DNA of 64,000 nucleotides from Cyprinodon diabolis (lineage: Eukaryota > Chordata > Actinopteri > Cyprinodontiformes > Cyprinodontidae): positions 31,915,510-31,979,509 of the forward strand of contig CM060068.1 of assembly GCA_030533445.1 (NCBI GenBank). Direction: 5' to 3'. How positions within the stretch are numbered: position 1 is the first letter of the stretch; each line of letters starts with the position of its first letter. Position numbers and translations under genes: made by a program. Of this stretch, positions 50,373 through 63,079 are shown piece after piece. The notes below the pieces were generated by a model. That model was not told the DNA's origin. It saw only the letters and a list, made by a program, of their open reading frames with translations, and searched no databases.

Positions 50373-52376
50373 AATACAACAATGATATTCAAAACATTAC
50401 TTATTGCTTTCATGAATAACGTTTGAATAGGGGTATTACTTTTAGAAGGTATAATGTTTAAAATAGATATCATTGTTATTTAATTTTCCAGAACCATAAA
50501 AGTTATTAATAGTTTGTTGTATCAATCACAATTAGTTCTCTATATTTAAACCTTGTTTCACATCATGAATAAGTATTTTGTCTTTAGTGTTCCTGGTCAA
50601 ATTGTAATAACCCTAAAAATCTGGCTTTAACATTCAACTTCATTCATATTAAAATGTTGGCCATTCTATATTTTTCCATTAATTGATATTCCACAACAAA
50701 TTTTGAGCCATGCAAACGGATTTGAGCATTTCTTGCCCTGATTTATAATCCAGAAACATAAAGTCAGAACACCTTCTTTTTTCACATTTAGCTTTCTCTT
50801 CTTTACTCCACCCACTGACAGACAGATTAATAGCTAAGTTCAAATGGAAACTTACTATCTTCTTCCTCGGCTGTGAGCGAGGACTCTGTACTAAATCTTA
50901 ACACAGATTTCAAAAGAAAGGTATTTATCTGCAGAGGGCACAAATGTTTATTGCATTTTATTTTCTCTCAAGTAGACGTTTAGATTTCTCTTATTTGTTA
51001 CTTCATGATTCAAAGTACATTTGCTTATGAAACATGGTGCCACAAACAAGTGACACTGCCATCTAGTGATTTAACCTAAAAGGATTTGTTGTTTCACATT
51101 TAACAGAAGCATTTTGAAGTATTATTTTGACAGACAGCTCTCCTTCCTGACCTCAGCAACATAATATCTAAGATCCAAACATACCTTAGTTTAACCCTGT
51201 TTTCTGAAGCCTCTCTCAGGTAATAGAAGGCAACTTGTCTTTGTTCAAAGCTTTGAACCCTCCTTTAATCATTAAACAGAGAACTTCAAGAATTTCCTTT
51301 ATTCTTACTAGACTTAAAAGACATAACAAGCATTCATTATGAATTCTTTTTTAATTATTTTATAATTTTAAAAAAAGATATCAATGTTTTTTTTATATTT
51401 GTGACTCCTATTAGAAATGATGTAAAAATGTAATCATAGTTTCTAAAATTATTTTGCAATCAGAGTATATATATAAAAAAGAAAATCATCTTAAAACTGA
51501 AAACCTGAGAAATGTGATCAATCAGGCTTAAATAAATAGTGTTGTCCAGATTCCAAACAATAAAATGTGGCTGATTGCTTAGTGAAGGGACGCCTTTACA
51601 ATTAACAAGTCTAGCATCCTCTCAGCAGCAGGAGAGCAACTCACCAAGACAAGCTTTGCCACATGTTCAACACTCCCCATTAAAAACCTGGGGAAATTAA
51701 TGAGCTTCCATTGGCACCCTCACAACAAAGGGATCTATAAAGCAGCCTTAATGTTCTCAGGGAAACTTTACTCTTCAGTAGTTCCCAATCAACCGGTAGC
51801 AGCAGATTTTGTTTTATTTCCCCTGTAACCTGCAGCAGAGGCTGCAAAGTGCTGCTTGCTGCAACTTTGCATGATTGTAATCCTTGACTGCCCTTTTTTT
51901 TCTTCCACCAAGGGTTTGTTAATAATTAACATGTACAGGTGTGTCTCAGTATATTAGAATACAATTTTAAAGTGAATTCATTTCAATGATTCAGTTCCAA
52001 CTGTGAGACATATAATATACAGATTAAAGATATGTAGACTGGTTATATATGAAGCATCTATTTTGGTCATTTTAATGATTACTGTTTACAGTTAATAATA
52101 ATGCAGATGTTGTTTTTTTTTCAACAGTAATACAATCCTAGTAAAATGATATCTATGTAAATTCAGGATATGCAACCCCCCCCAAAAAAAGTATTCTTCC
52201 TTACGTCTCACTAAAGGCTTTTGGTTGGTTTTATTACTTGTTCTACCCACATTCTCCTTCCATAAAACTTTCTCTTAAGACATTTTAGCATAGCTCAATG
52301 TAGCAGCCCTTGTCAAAGACTATCTGCTGGACAACTGCCAAAAAAAAACAGGCTTTATATTAGTTCTGTATAGCAT
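50373..52376. other. intergenic; possible conserved block
   Basis: AT-rich DNA. 51590-51880 is repeat-free and balanced (ATTAATGAGCTTCCATTGG and similar). A CTCF-like motif is at 51054-51068. Nothing else recognised. Confidence 0.4.
51054..51068 (-). promoter_or_regulatory. CTCF-like motif
   Basis: CACTGCCATCTAGTG is the reverse complement of CACTAGATGGCAGTG, a good CTCF core. Confidence 0.4.
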
Positions 52377-52764
52377 GGCTGCAACTAACGGTTATTTTGC
52401 AAATCGATTAATCTGTTGATAATTTTTTTTATTAGTCAATTAATAACCATATAGCCAAAGGTTCCTTAAAGAAGATTTTTTATGAAGCTAAACCAGGTGA
52501 AACTAAAACGTTTCCACTTGAGGAGTTCTTGATAGAGAATATTGACAGACAAAATGTTTTGGTTTTTTTTATCTTAAATGCAAAATGTTGATATATTTTT
52601 TTGCAATTTTGGTATAAATTCTGCTCTTAGTGGGTTGCTCTGTTAGATAAACGCATGTTTTAACGTCCCTAGACTCCATGTAACGTTTAATCGAATTCTA
52701 TATTAGTTGATGATTATTTCAATAATCGATTAATCATGATTACTCCGATTAATTGTTTCAACCC
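52377..52764. mobile_element. hAT-like miniature element, copy 2
   Basis: GGCTGCAACTAACGGTTATT at the left and CCGATTAATTGTTTCAACCC at the right match copy 1 at 9842-10227 along the length. TAGCAT flanks both sides (52371-52376, 52765-52770), shorter than the 8 bp expected. Confidence 0.65.
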
Positions 52765-53952
52765 TAGCATAACATTCCCAGAACAAAAGATTATCAAAAA
52801 TATATAGATAGATGTAATATATAGTTATATACATATATAAATAGAATTTTCTTTTGTACATTTCAGATGGAAAACACTTTAAGATCAAAACTTCCCCATG
52901 TTGCAAGCATAAATTTGTACTTTCTACCTACTTGTACACAATTAAGAACGCTTAGGAATCAAAGAGCGCCCTGGTTTTGCAGAAAGGTATTAATTAGAAC
53001 TTTATTTATGCACATGCTTTGTAAATTTGCATAAAAAGCAATCCCACAGATGGGTTTATGGCAGTAATGACTGTTCCAGTCTGCAATAAAACATCTGCTT
53101 AATCACAACAGAGACAGCCAATGGCTGCTGTGAAAACAGGCTGTCCATATCAATGAAAAGTACATCTCAAAGAAAGTAGTGAGGTGAGGAGCCGGTGTGA
53201 GCAGGTTGGAGAGGGAAAAAAAAACTGTAAAGAGAGTAAAGAAAATGTTCAAAAGGAGAGTTAGTTAAAAGATATACACTTCTACCAAACATTTGCTCTG
53301 ATGTTGAGAAAAATACCCTCATCGTTTTGGCAGAACGATCCACTTACTGCACTGTGTTTAAGAGAAGAGAGAGTTTTGTTCCAAGTCGAGCCAAAGCTTT
53401 GGCTGCGTGTGCCAACTATTTTCAAAATATTTCACTTTGTGTCTTTTTAATACATGAAAGACACACATGCATTCAAGAGTGTTCAAAAACACACTTGCAC
53501 ACTTCCTTACACTCACACACACACACAGCGGTGTGGCTACAAGGTCACTCCAAGTATTGATAAATCACCCAGCTGTGATTCCCTCCTGACAGCTCAAACT
53601 AACATCAAGCTGGATGGGGGAGAACAAAAGACCATCAAGCGGCCCTTTTCCTGACACTTTTATTCAATCACGGCCAGATTGCTTACGACAGCACCAGCAG
53701 CTGTTTCGTCTTCATCTTTCCCCATTTGATAAAGCGTGTCAAGTCATATTTCTGTAAGTACTTCACCTCACCCCATACTGCGCTGATCCACGCCGATTCG
53801 GCATATGCACATTCCACATGAGGGCATCGTCAAATGGGTCAGGGGAGTAATGACACCCCTCTGAAGGTCGCAGAGCACTGGGGCGGGGGGTGGGAGCAGG
53901 TAAGCCGGGTTGACGGGTGAGGAGTGTAGAGTGTGTGTGTGTGTGTAGTGGT

Positions 53953-53983
<31 letters not shown>

Positions 53984-56900
53984 GGGGGGGGGGCAAAGCA
54001 ACAAGCTGAAGGTCAAAGATAAGAACAGCCACAGAGATATCAAAGATAACCAGCAGAAATTAAACAATGAGGGAAAGGCACATAGGCTTTGATTGTGTGA
54101 TTGTGTTTTAAGAGAGAGGAGGGGGTGGGGTGGGTGGGATTGTTATTTTTGGGATCACCATCCCATTTGGAGCTCCTCTGTTGACCTTGTTTCTCAAGGG
54201 ATGGAGGCTGGTGATAGGACAGAGGAATATTGCAGATGTCTATTGTTTGTTTGTGATCAGGCATCAGCCCACACAGCCCAGAGAGAATGTTTTCCATTTC
54301 GCAACTGCCTTTTAATGTTTGCTCTTACAGCGCCTTCACAGCTCGCGCTTTCCTGTGCAACTGTCTGATAACAATTACAGGTGCCTCGGTTTATTGTTCC
54401 TAAGAGAAATGTTCGACCTGAAAACAATGACTGAACACAGAGGGATTTGCTTTTTGCTTTCTTTAAAATAATTTGAACTCATTTTCACAACATTTTACAT
54501 GTTAGCTTTTTAAACTCCTGAAAGATACACGTAAAACCGTTGTGTAACTATGAAAAAAATCTAAACAACCTTGTATAGATATATATTAGACAAAAAGCTG
54601 CTTCCCTAACCTGCAACAAACCTCCAATCAACCATTAATTTAACATTCCTAAACAACTGAAGAAATGATCCAAGTTTATCTCACTGCATAAAAAAATCTC
54701 TAAGTTAGAGAGGATATATAAATATGGGCTACTTTACTGTGCTAAAAAATAAAAGCAACTGTTTTATAAACTGCCTACTCTTGCAGTTTTATGGTAAAAG
54801 GATATTTTCTTTATGGGGAAAGGATCCATATTTAGTTTAGAGACCATACCCTCAATCTCAAATATTTAATACATTATTTGATCTTGAGACATTAGGAAGA
54901 AAAAGATTCACTATTTTATATGACTATTAGATAAGCAAAAATAGAAACATATCTAATTCAAGATACTAATTTAAAAACACTTGTAAAAGAGAAAAAAACA
55001 GCCTTAACAGCAGTAGGAATTACAGGTAAACCCCAGAAAAACGATTAACAGTCAGGAGAACAAAGGTCGCTTTCTATCCTTCCATTAATGAGTGGCCGGC
55101 CTGAAGTATATATAAACGTTGCTCTGTATCTTATCGTGTTTTATTCTGGGCCATATTATATCCCACTGTATCTCATCACATCACACCAGTTATCTTGTAT
55201 TTAAGCAATTTAGATTACAGCAAAATATATGTTGTTGTTCCATATGTCTTGCTATATTCTTTTCTACCCTATCTCATAATGTTATATATATATATATATA
55301 ATATCACATAATTTTATAACCCCTTTTAATTACATTAGGACATATGAGCTAAAAATGTCCTTTTATAAACATGCGTTCTAGGCTAATATATCGATAGTTG
55401 CCAGGTAGCTGAAACTAAGCCTAAAATAGACCAAAAGGTCAGTTAAGTTAGAGCAAAACCTTCAATAATTAAAAGCTGTTCTGCAGCTTTGGAAAAACAC
55501 ATAATTGATATGATAGAGAAACACAGCTGGTCAAATCCCATCTCATATGGCTTCATGCGCTCTTCTGTCTCACAATCATCATTTTAGCTTTTGTTCTAAG
55601 AAACATTAGATCTTCTAAGTCAGGTGCAGTTTGTTTTGCACTGAGTGGAAGTTCGATACATGTGGAGAAAAAAAAATGGATTCAAAAGAAGAGACATGAA
55701 AATCAGGTGGAACGCTGGTATCAAAAATGGGACAGCTCACTCCACTCAGACTTGGCCTGGCTCCCAGGAATGCAGTTAGCTAGCACACAATCACAGCCTA
55801 TTCATGGTGGCACAGCTGCTGTGGACATATGTTCCCCACCACAGAGGAGGACATCAACCAGGCACACCTTGAACAGGTTAGCAGATGAATGGCGTTCAAT
55901 CCTTTGACAGCCTGCCCTCGTCTTCTTGTTTTTTTCCTCCTTGCTCAACAAATTAGTTCCCTTAATGTTGCCTAAACTTTGCAAATTCATTTATTCAAAA
56001 GACCTCATAAAATTGGGTAAACTTATTTTTTATGTATCTTAAATATGTATTTTTATATTATTTATTAAGAGTTTAATGAAACAGAGTGAAAGCCAAGGAT
56101 CATTCATAAAGAATATCGATAAGCGAGTGCCTACGTAGAGACTTTTTCTTTACTTTAAGCTGCTGGAAAAGAATCACATGTGAGAGAAAAGATTACATTT
56201 ATTCATAGCTGTCTTTCATTAAAGAGGCTTAAAACCCGAACTTCAAATCTGACCCCAAATTATATGCAGATTGAGCTGACCCCCTTCACCTTTCCTCTTA
56301 AAGCCTTGGAGGGTGGTGGGATGTGCAAAGACCCCCGCAGATCCGCCAGCTTGTCATTTACACGATTTCAGCACTTTTGGTTTTCCATCCACTAAAAAGC
56401 AATCACTTCAGTCAGAAGCTGCTAAAATTAGCCTTTTTTATATTGGGGGGGATTGCACAAACTTAACAAAAAATGAATAAGAGGAAAATAAATTTAGTAT
56501 GAATTTAAAATTCCCATTATTTCTTTAGAGGGAATTCCAGATAACTTTATGCCTTTTATTGCATTAACCACTGTTAACAGTCATTCCTTTGTGCAGCCAT
56601 GACCTATTAGCTTGGCTGAAGTGCTGTGAGGCCACAGTACCACATGAAGGTTGTTCACCGATCCAGCAGAGCCATTTACAAGTGAGACTCCAGAGCCTGT
56701 CTGCTGCAGCCCTCTAATGACTCCATCAGTGACACTGATGGGAAATATCGCAGGGAGAGCTTCAAACACATCCCAAGCACTTGCATCATATTTCCTTTAA
56801 TATTTAGGTTGTAGATAAAATATGCATCTGTGCACAATTTAAAATCCTTCACTTTTTAATACATTAACTGTTTGAACACAGCAGGTAATCCAGGGCTTCT

Positions 56901-57874
56901 GGATGATTCTGGGTTGATTTAACAATTTAAGAGGTTTAACAGTAATTTGTACAACAAAATTTCCCTACAAATGAGTCGAACTAAACTTTTTTTCAAAAGA
57001 CTGTTTTACTTTTCTTAAGTTAATTAGCTTGTTAGATTTTCTTTACAGGAAACATCCTGTAGCATAGGTATGACTTTATACAGGGATCAATTTCTCAAAG
57101 CTATGAAATAAGAAAAACAAGAAAACAAGTCAATTCAGACTTTTGAGACTAACTTTTATTTAATTTCTGTTATGATTGTCCGATCACTATTATTCAAAAC
57201 TGCTCCACATTTGTTGTGTCACTTTTTTTCAGTTCTTGTCAAGGACGAAAAAAAACAAAAAAAAAAACGCTATTCCATAAATTCTATCTAAGCATTTAAC
57301 TGTTTCTTTTTTAGGCAGTTAATTTTATTTCTTAAATTATTATTATTTATTTATTTTTTCTTAAATTATTATTACTAAAATTAGATTTTAATAATAAAAG
57401 TGACCGATAAATTCTTGTCATCACTTACTGATTTGCTGTTATTTCACAAGTCACTTCCTCTTTGCTGCTCTTCGCATTTGAAAGACAAGAGAACATCAAG
57501 TTTAAGTCAGACATATAATACATCCCTTTAACTGTTATAAATGAATAAAAAGGAATTTACTTCAGACAATTAGACAAATGATAACAAATAAATACTTCAA
57601 ACAAAAAGAGATTGGTTAACATTAAATTAAATTAAATAGAATTTTAATTTCCTAACAGAATAAATTCAGTTGAACTTTAATAGAAACAAAATTTTCCTTT
57701 AAATAAACTTGCCAGTATATATAGCTAGAGATTAATGACATAGATTAATGTAAATTGTTTGAAAAGGGGTATGAAAAAGTCAAACTTATTTTTCATAACC
57801 CTTCTCCCTTTGATTGCGCTTAAAGTACCTTAAAGTAAACTTCCTGTTAAAGTTCTGTTTTCATCCAATATTCG
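52765..57874. other. intergenic; several repeat-free blocks
   Basis: 53030-53160, 53560-53880 and 54160-54420 lack recognised repeats and have balanced composition; the last is dense in homeodomain-, SOX- and forkhead-like words. 55500-55910 and 56560-56780 are also balanced. The rest is AT-rich with homopolymers. No coding gene is called; frames here are short and unrelated to known families. Confidence 0.4.
53931..53993. repeat. (GT)n followed by a 27-G run
   Basis: GT units from 53931 to 53966, then 27 consecutive G (53967-53993). Confidence 0.95.
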
Positions 57875-57876
57875 CA

Positions 57877-57944
<68 letters not shown>

Positions 57945-58020
57945 ATTATAAAATCTAATATATTTTATATTATAAAATATATTTTATATATATATATATA
58001 TATAAAACCCAAAAAAACTA

Positions 58021-58110
<90 letters not shown>

Positions 58111-58138
58111 CTGTATATATATAAAAAAAAAAAAAAAA
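57875..58138. repeat. long (TA)n microsatellite with flanking poly-A
   Basis: Poly-A, then TA repeats in blocks (about 57894-57945, 57985-58003, 58025-58107), then poly-A. The 79-codon frame through it (poly Ile-Tyr) is an artefact. Confidence 0.95.
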
Positions 58139-61129
58139 CCTGTGGAACAATTGGTCTCTTCTTTTACTAATTAAAATGGCAGTTTTAGGATCTGAGTGTG
58201 TCATTTAACAAGACATAGTTAGGAGGATGATATAGAAATATATTTTTTTAAAGAATCAGTTACATTTACTGCAAAAAAAACCACACAAAAAAAACCCTCT
58301 CAATTATTTTACCGTAGAGAGTGGGCTTTTGACACATCCTACCTGGGTTACCAATGCATATATAGGGGGCTATAACTGTATCTGGATGCTAAATCAATTT
58401 TAGAGTTTTTAGCACACCATCAAATAAATGCCTTTAGCTTTGTCTCTTAAAATCCAACCCCCAGTATAATTAGCATGAATTCCAAGGGAAGCAGGGAAGA
58501 TCCAGCACCTCAGTCCGACAATTACAGCATGTGTAAGATAAAAAAAAAGTGAAAACAGTATATGTGATTTCCTTTGTGAGAGATACTATGAAGTCACAAG
58601 AGTATTCATTAAAGCCTTTGTGTCTTGTTTGAAATAGTGCTGTTAAAGGCTTTAGCTGTGGGCATCTCTCTGGAAGAGACATAATGATCCTCCAATTAAA
58701 TACAGAATCATGAGACCTGTTTATTAGTACTAATTCTCCTCATTGTGCTGAACATATCAAATACCACAGAGGAACAAAAAAGGAGGAAAAAAAATCAACA
58801 TTTCACCCCACCATAATTACAGATCTATTAATAGTTTCCCAACAATGACGAGCAACGCCATTCACATAAAACTCTATTGTCAAGAACAATGCTGCAGAGC
58901 TGTCAGCGTGTCCATTAAAAGCTGCATTTATACCAACTGGTTGACATCTCTTGTTTCAAAGATGACTGTGTGCCTCTTCAGATCAATTACAAATTTTCAT
59001 TAACAAGGCTGTTTTCAGTACTATTAATTCTAAATGAATTTCCAGACTCGCTGTTTGCAGCTTATCACTGAAAAGCAGGCTATTGTGAGTGCAGAGGTAT
59101 TTTCCATTTAGTTAAAAGATGAATAAAGCAACCCTGCACTGTCAAGCACAAAATGTTGTGTTTGCATAGAAGGCGAAACCAGAATATAAGCACGATAAAT
59201 TCTGTGAAGCTGCCTGTATATGGTCATAAATTAAAGGTTTCATCCAGTCACTGATTCTTCAGTAAAAGATGAATAGAATAACTCAGAGTATATAAGACAG
59301 AGACAGGAATGCCGTTTGACCATTTATTCATTCATATATATGCTCATTGATATTTTAGTTATTTATTTTTGAGCGAATTGGCATTTACCATTATTTTAAA
59401 GTGGAAAAAATAAACATGATTTTGATTTAATTACTATTTTATTTTAAGAAATAAAGGTGCTAAACAGTGAGGTTTACATTTATATTAAAGCAACCCTTAC
59501 TTTGATGCCCTAAAAATATCTGTCTATTTCCATTTCAAAATAAAGGTCTCTAGTGCAGAAAAAAAACAAAATTTTTTTTAGCTCCATTAAAAATTGAATC
59601 GTAATTACCATACCTAGTTCATATCTCTTCATTTTAATCGTAGCAATCACAAAAAATGATAATTTAAAATGCATGAATTGAATTCAGTTCTGCTGAGTTT
59701 ATCTATATAGCACAAATTCACATCTTATTTCCTCTTTAAAAAAACATAACTTAAAGTTTTTTTAATTGTAATTGATTATTTTTGTTTCTTATTCAAGCAG
59801 GCCCTTTATTTTATGGACTCGTAAATAAATGGCATATAAGAAGAGTTTTGTATTGGAATCAAAAAAAATTTTCTGTAAGAGTTTTCTGGCCAACAGCTCA
59901 GACCAACAATAATTACAACACTATATAAGCACCTGTCAAACACAATTACAAGTGCACCTCATGTTAAATAATCAACATCAACACATAAAAAAAAGGAAAA
60001 AGGCTTAAAAACGTGCCAGGGACAGGACTAATCGCAGAGTGAAACAATGCTATCTCACTTAAAGCAGCAGAAGTCAAATTTCCTGTTGGGCCTGAACTCA
60101 CTTCTCCCAAATTATAGTTTCTGTGTTGGAGGAATTTACCACCCCTTTGTACTTTCATTTGTGCCAAAGGGTTTGTGTATTTTCAAATATTTTTGAAGCT
60201 GTTGAAATATATGTTGCATGGACCTTTTGAGAACAATCACCCAAGCAAATCTGTTCTTCAAATTTCTTTAAAACTTTTTAGTGTCGGCTTCCGTTTTTTT
60301 CCTCTAAAATCTTTAAGCATAAACATTTTTTTTAAGTCATCTTTAGACTTTAGATTTCTTTTTTTTTTAAGCATCGATCTGGTTGCAGTAGCAGCATTCC
60401 AGGTTATGGATGCCATATTATAAGACACATTTAGCTAGACCTATATGCAAGAATAAAGGTACTTCTTTAATTTGTTTAATTTTTATTAACTCATACTATA
60501 GTCTAAGATCGATCAATTTGTCTTATATGATTTAAGGTTGATGTTATTACTTTGACTGGACCATTTCAATTCTTCTTTTATCACCATTTGTTTCAACGTC
60601 AAATGTTTGGATTATTGTTCTGTTGAATGTACCACTTGGACCAGCTTGCAGCTGTAAAACAACCTGTTTATTTGAGAAATGAGCACATTCACCAGCTCAG
60701 ATAGAACTTTGTAAAATGTAGCTGTGCTGTTCTTTTTGTGAAAAAAATATTTATTTGGGTCTCTATATCAAATAGATAGGTTAAGTAAAGTTTTTACCCC
60801 TAAATCATATAATCCTGTGATATTTGTGAAAGGAAGCAGCCATACCTGGAGCCAACACTCACACTGTAGGATGATCTGTTGTTAGAATGGGAGAAAATAT
60901 TCCTACATACTTTCCTCTCACATAAAAAGAAGAAAATTGCTTTTTTTTATTTTACTGACTGTGGAAAAAAAAAAACAAAAAAAAAAAAAAAAAGTCTGCA
61001 GCTGTGTGGAAATCTAAGACACAACACCTGCTTTATAACTCTTATTAGGACAAAGCTGTTTTGGAACAATAGTTGTTTGGATAAACACACTTGTTAATAA
61101 TCCACCTGCTAACTGAATCATTATTACAG
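58139..61129. other. intergenic; possible conserved block
   Basis: 58800-59110 is repeat-free and rich in homeodomain- and SOX-like words. A short retroelement tail lies at 59690-59725 (AATTCAGTTCTGCTGAGTTT, then ATCTATATAGCAC). Homopolymers at about 60360 and 60966-60994. Nothing else recognised. Confidence 0.4.
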
Positions 61130-61478
61130 GGAAGGGCATGTTTTCATGTGGTTTAAGCAAAAATCTGACCACATCATTCTAATGCTGCACCTGAAATAGA
61201 GACTCATCCTTTCAGGCATTTCCTCTTCGCCATGCCGCTCTTTGTAAACAGATAGATGATTGTATGTAATAATCTCAGCAGTTTCTGAAATACTCAGACT
61301 ACAAGTCACTTTAACAGTCAATGAGTTCTTTCGTCTTTTCAGTCTGAGGCTTTGTTCAAACTCCAGAAAGTCTTTTTAAGCTTGAATAGATGCCTAGCTG
61401 CAAGAAGTCAATGCAAAGGGACTGAGTGATCCAGGAAACTGAACAGATGTACCTAACAAAGTGGTCAGTGCATTCAAT
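61130..61478 (-). mobile_element. Tc1-like remnant
   Basis: Matches the 5' part of the element at 49373-50372: CAGCAGTTTCTGAAATACTC near 61278 (transposase helix-turn-helix, antisense) and TGTACCTAACAAAGTGGTCA near 61449 (terminal repeat). Frameshifted and short. Confidence 0.65.
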
Positions 61479-62378
61479 GTAGCAGTGATTTATTCCACTT
61501 TGAGCCACTGAATATATGCAGCTTTTTCTTAATGTACAGAAAACATTCCTATTTTGGCTAAAAGTAGTGTTTATAGAGTTTTATTTTATTACCTAATGTG
61601 TCAGAGCAACCACAAAAGGAAGAAAACATGTCTTAACAGGAACAATGTAATGCCCACAGATTTATTGTCATAAGGCAATGAGCTATGGCTTTATATTTGC
61701 TTGTATTAAACTGCTGATTTTGTACTCATGTTCCTTCTGACAACTTTACCTTTTCATTTGTGCTCTTTGATTTAGTTTAACTTTCTGTCAGATCCTTTCA
61801 GTAATGGTGTGAAGTTTGAAAAGTTTGATAGCATTTTTCTGATTTTTCTATTTTTTGTGTCGGAACTAAAATAACAGAACATAGGAAATATCTGGAACCA
61901 ATATTATTAATCAAATATGCAGATGTTTAAATATTATATAGTGTTTATAATACCAGCTTAGTAGGAAAAGTACAGTGTGAAGAGAACTTTTACAGGAAAT
62001 CTGTCTTCTCCAGAGTCAAAAAGCTGTGCATAATACTTAAGTATTCTAAAAATAACATGACAAAGCCATGTGAAGGTGTGCTTGTTACCTGATAAAATAA
62101 TCTCTTGGTTTTCAACTGGAGAAAAGAACCATCAGCACAACAGATTTTATACTTTTTTCATTCTATATAATGACCAATAAAAATGCTGCATTGGCTCTGA
62201 AACCTTTTTAAAGTTTGGGTAAAGCTTGTTAAGTCCTTTAACGAGAATATTTGTTTACAAAGTAACATATTTTACCAAATGACAACCAGATATTTTAATG
62301 CATTGTGTGTGGTTTTTAGAGATCAACACTAAGTAGTGCATATCTGTCAAGTTTAGGGAAAGTTTACTGTATGTATTC
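61479..62378. other. intergenic, nothing recognised
   Basis: AT-rich, no recognised repeat, no plausible gene. Confidence 0.5.
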
Positions 62379-62779
62379 CTTAAAGAGACATTGAGTGAGT
62401 TTGCTAACTACTGAGGCTGACACCTCAGTAGTTTAGCACCGAAACATATATAAGCCTGTAGCCTAGTTTTCTGAATTTAATTCGGTTGTGAAGTTCCCTG
62501 TGCTGCTCGGCGGATGTGATGGTAAGTGTGTCTATGTTAAAAACCATGGACCCAACCATCAAAGCATTGTATTCTAGATGGATTTTGTTGATACTCAGAA
62601 GTTACAAGTATCCTGCTCAACGCAGGCGCCTATGACAAGTCCAAGTAAGGTGAAAAAAGTAAAAAAAAAAAAATAGTTAAGTATGAGCACAGCTACGAAA
62701 ATGAGCAGAAGAGTACTGCAGTTCTGTGTTTAGCCACATGTGGCAGTGTAATTAGACAACTCCATAATGTCTCTTTAAA
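62379..62779. mobile_element. miniature inverted-repeat element with subterminal hairpin
   Basis: Perfect 13-bp inverted ends TTAAAGAGACATT (62380-62392, 62765-62777), flanked by ATGTATTC and TTGTATTC, which would be an 8-bp duplication with one mismatch. Just inside the left end a hairpin (GCTAACTACTGAGG, 62403-62416, pairs with CCTCAGTAGTTTAGC, 62423-62437). No coding capacity. Confidence 0.55.
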
Positions 62780-62894
62780 TTTGTATTCACAAAAAAAACC
62801 CCAAAAAGTTTGTAGTGAATTTGTATTCACACTTTTTTTTTTCAGGTATATTTTCAAATAAATACAATAATTTATTTGATTGTATGATCTGGTT

Positions 62895-62966
62895 GAACTG
62901 TAAAGTGCCTTGAGATGACATGTGTTGTGAATTTGGCGCTATATAAATAAACTGAATTGAATTGAA
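62895..62966 (+). repeat. retroelement 3' tail
   Basis: AAAGTGCCTTGAGATGACAT, then TTTGGCGCTATATAAATAAA and (GAATT)n. This is a common fish LINE/SINE tail; inverse copies are near 44888 and 59690. Confidence 0.55.
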
Positions 62967-63079
62967 CTTTTAAATTCAAACACCGTATTAAAAAAACAGG
63001 TTTTCATCAATATCAGTATCTCTACCAGCTTTTTTATACCAATAGACTAAACTATGTCCGTACAACCGCTCACATTATT

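Noticed and set aside
53763..54067. Proline/histidine-rich minus-strand frames
   Set aside because: They read through the GT and G simple repeats; composition artefact.
57965..58204. 79-codon frame with poly Ile-Tyr
   Set aside because: Translation of a TA microsatellite.
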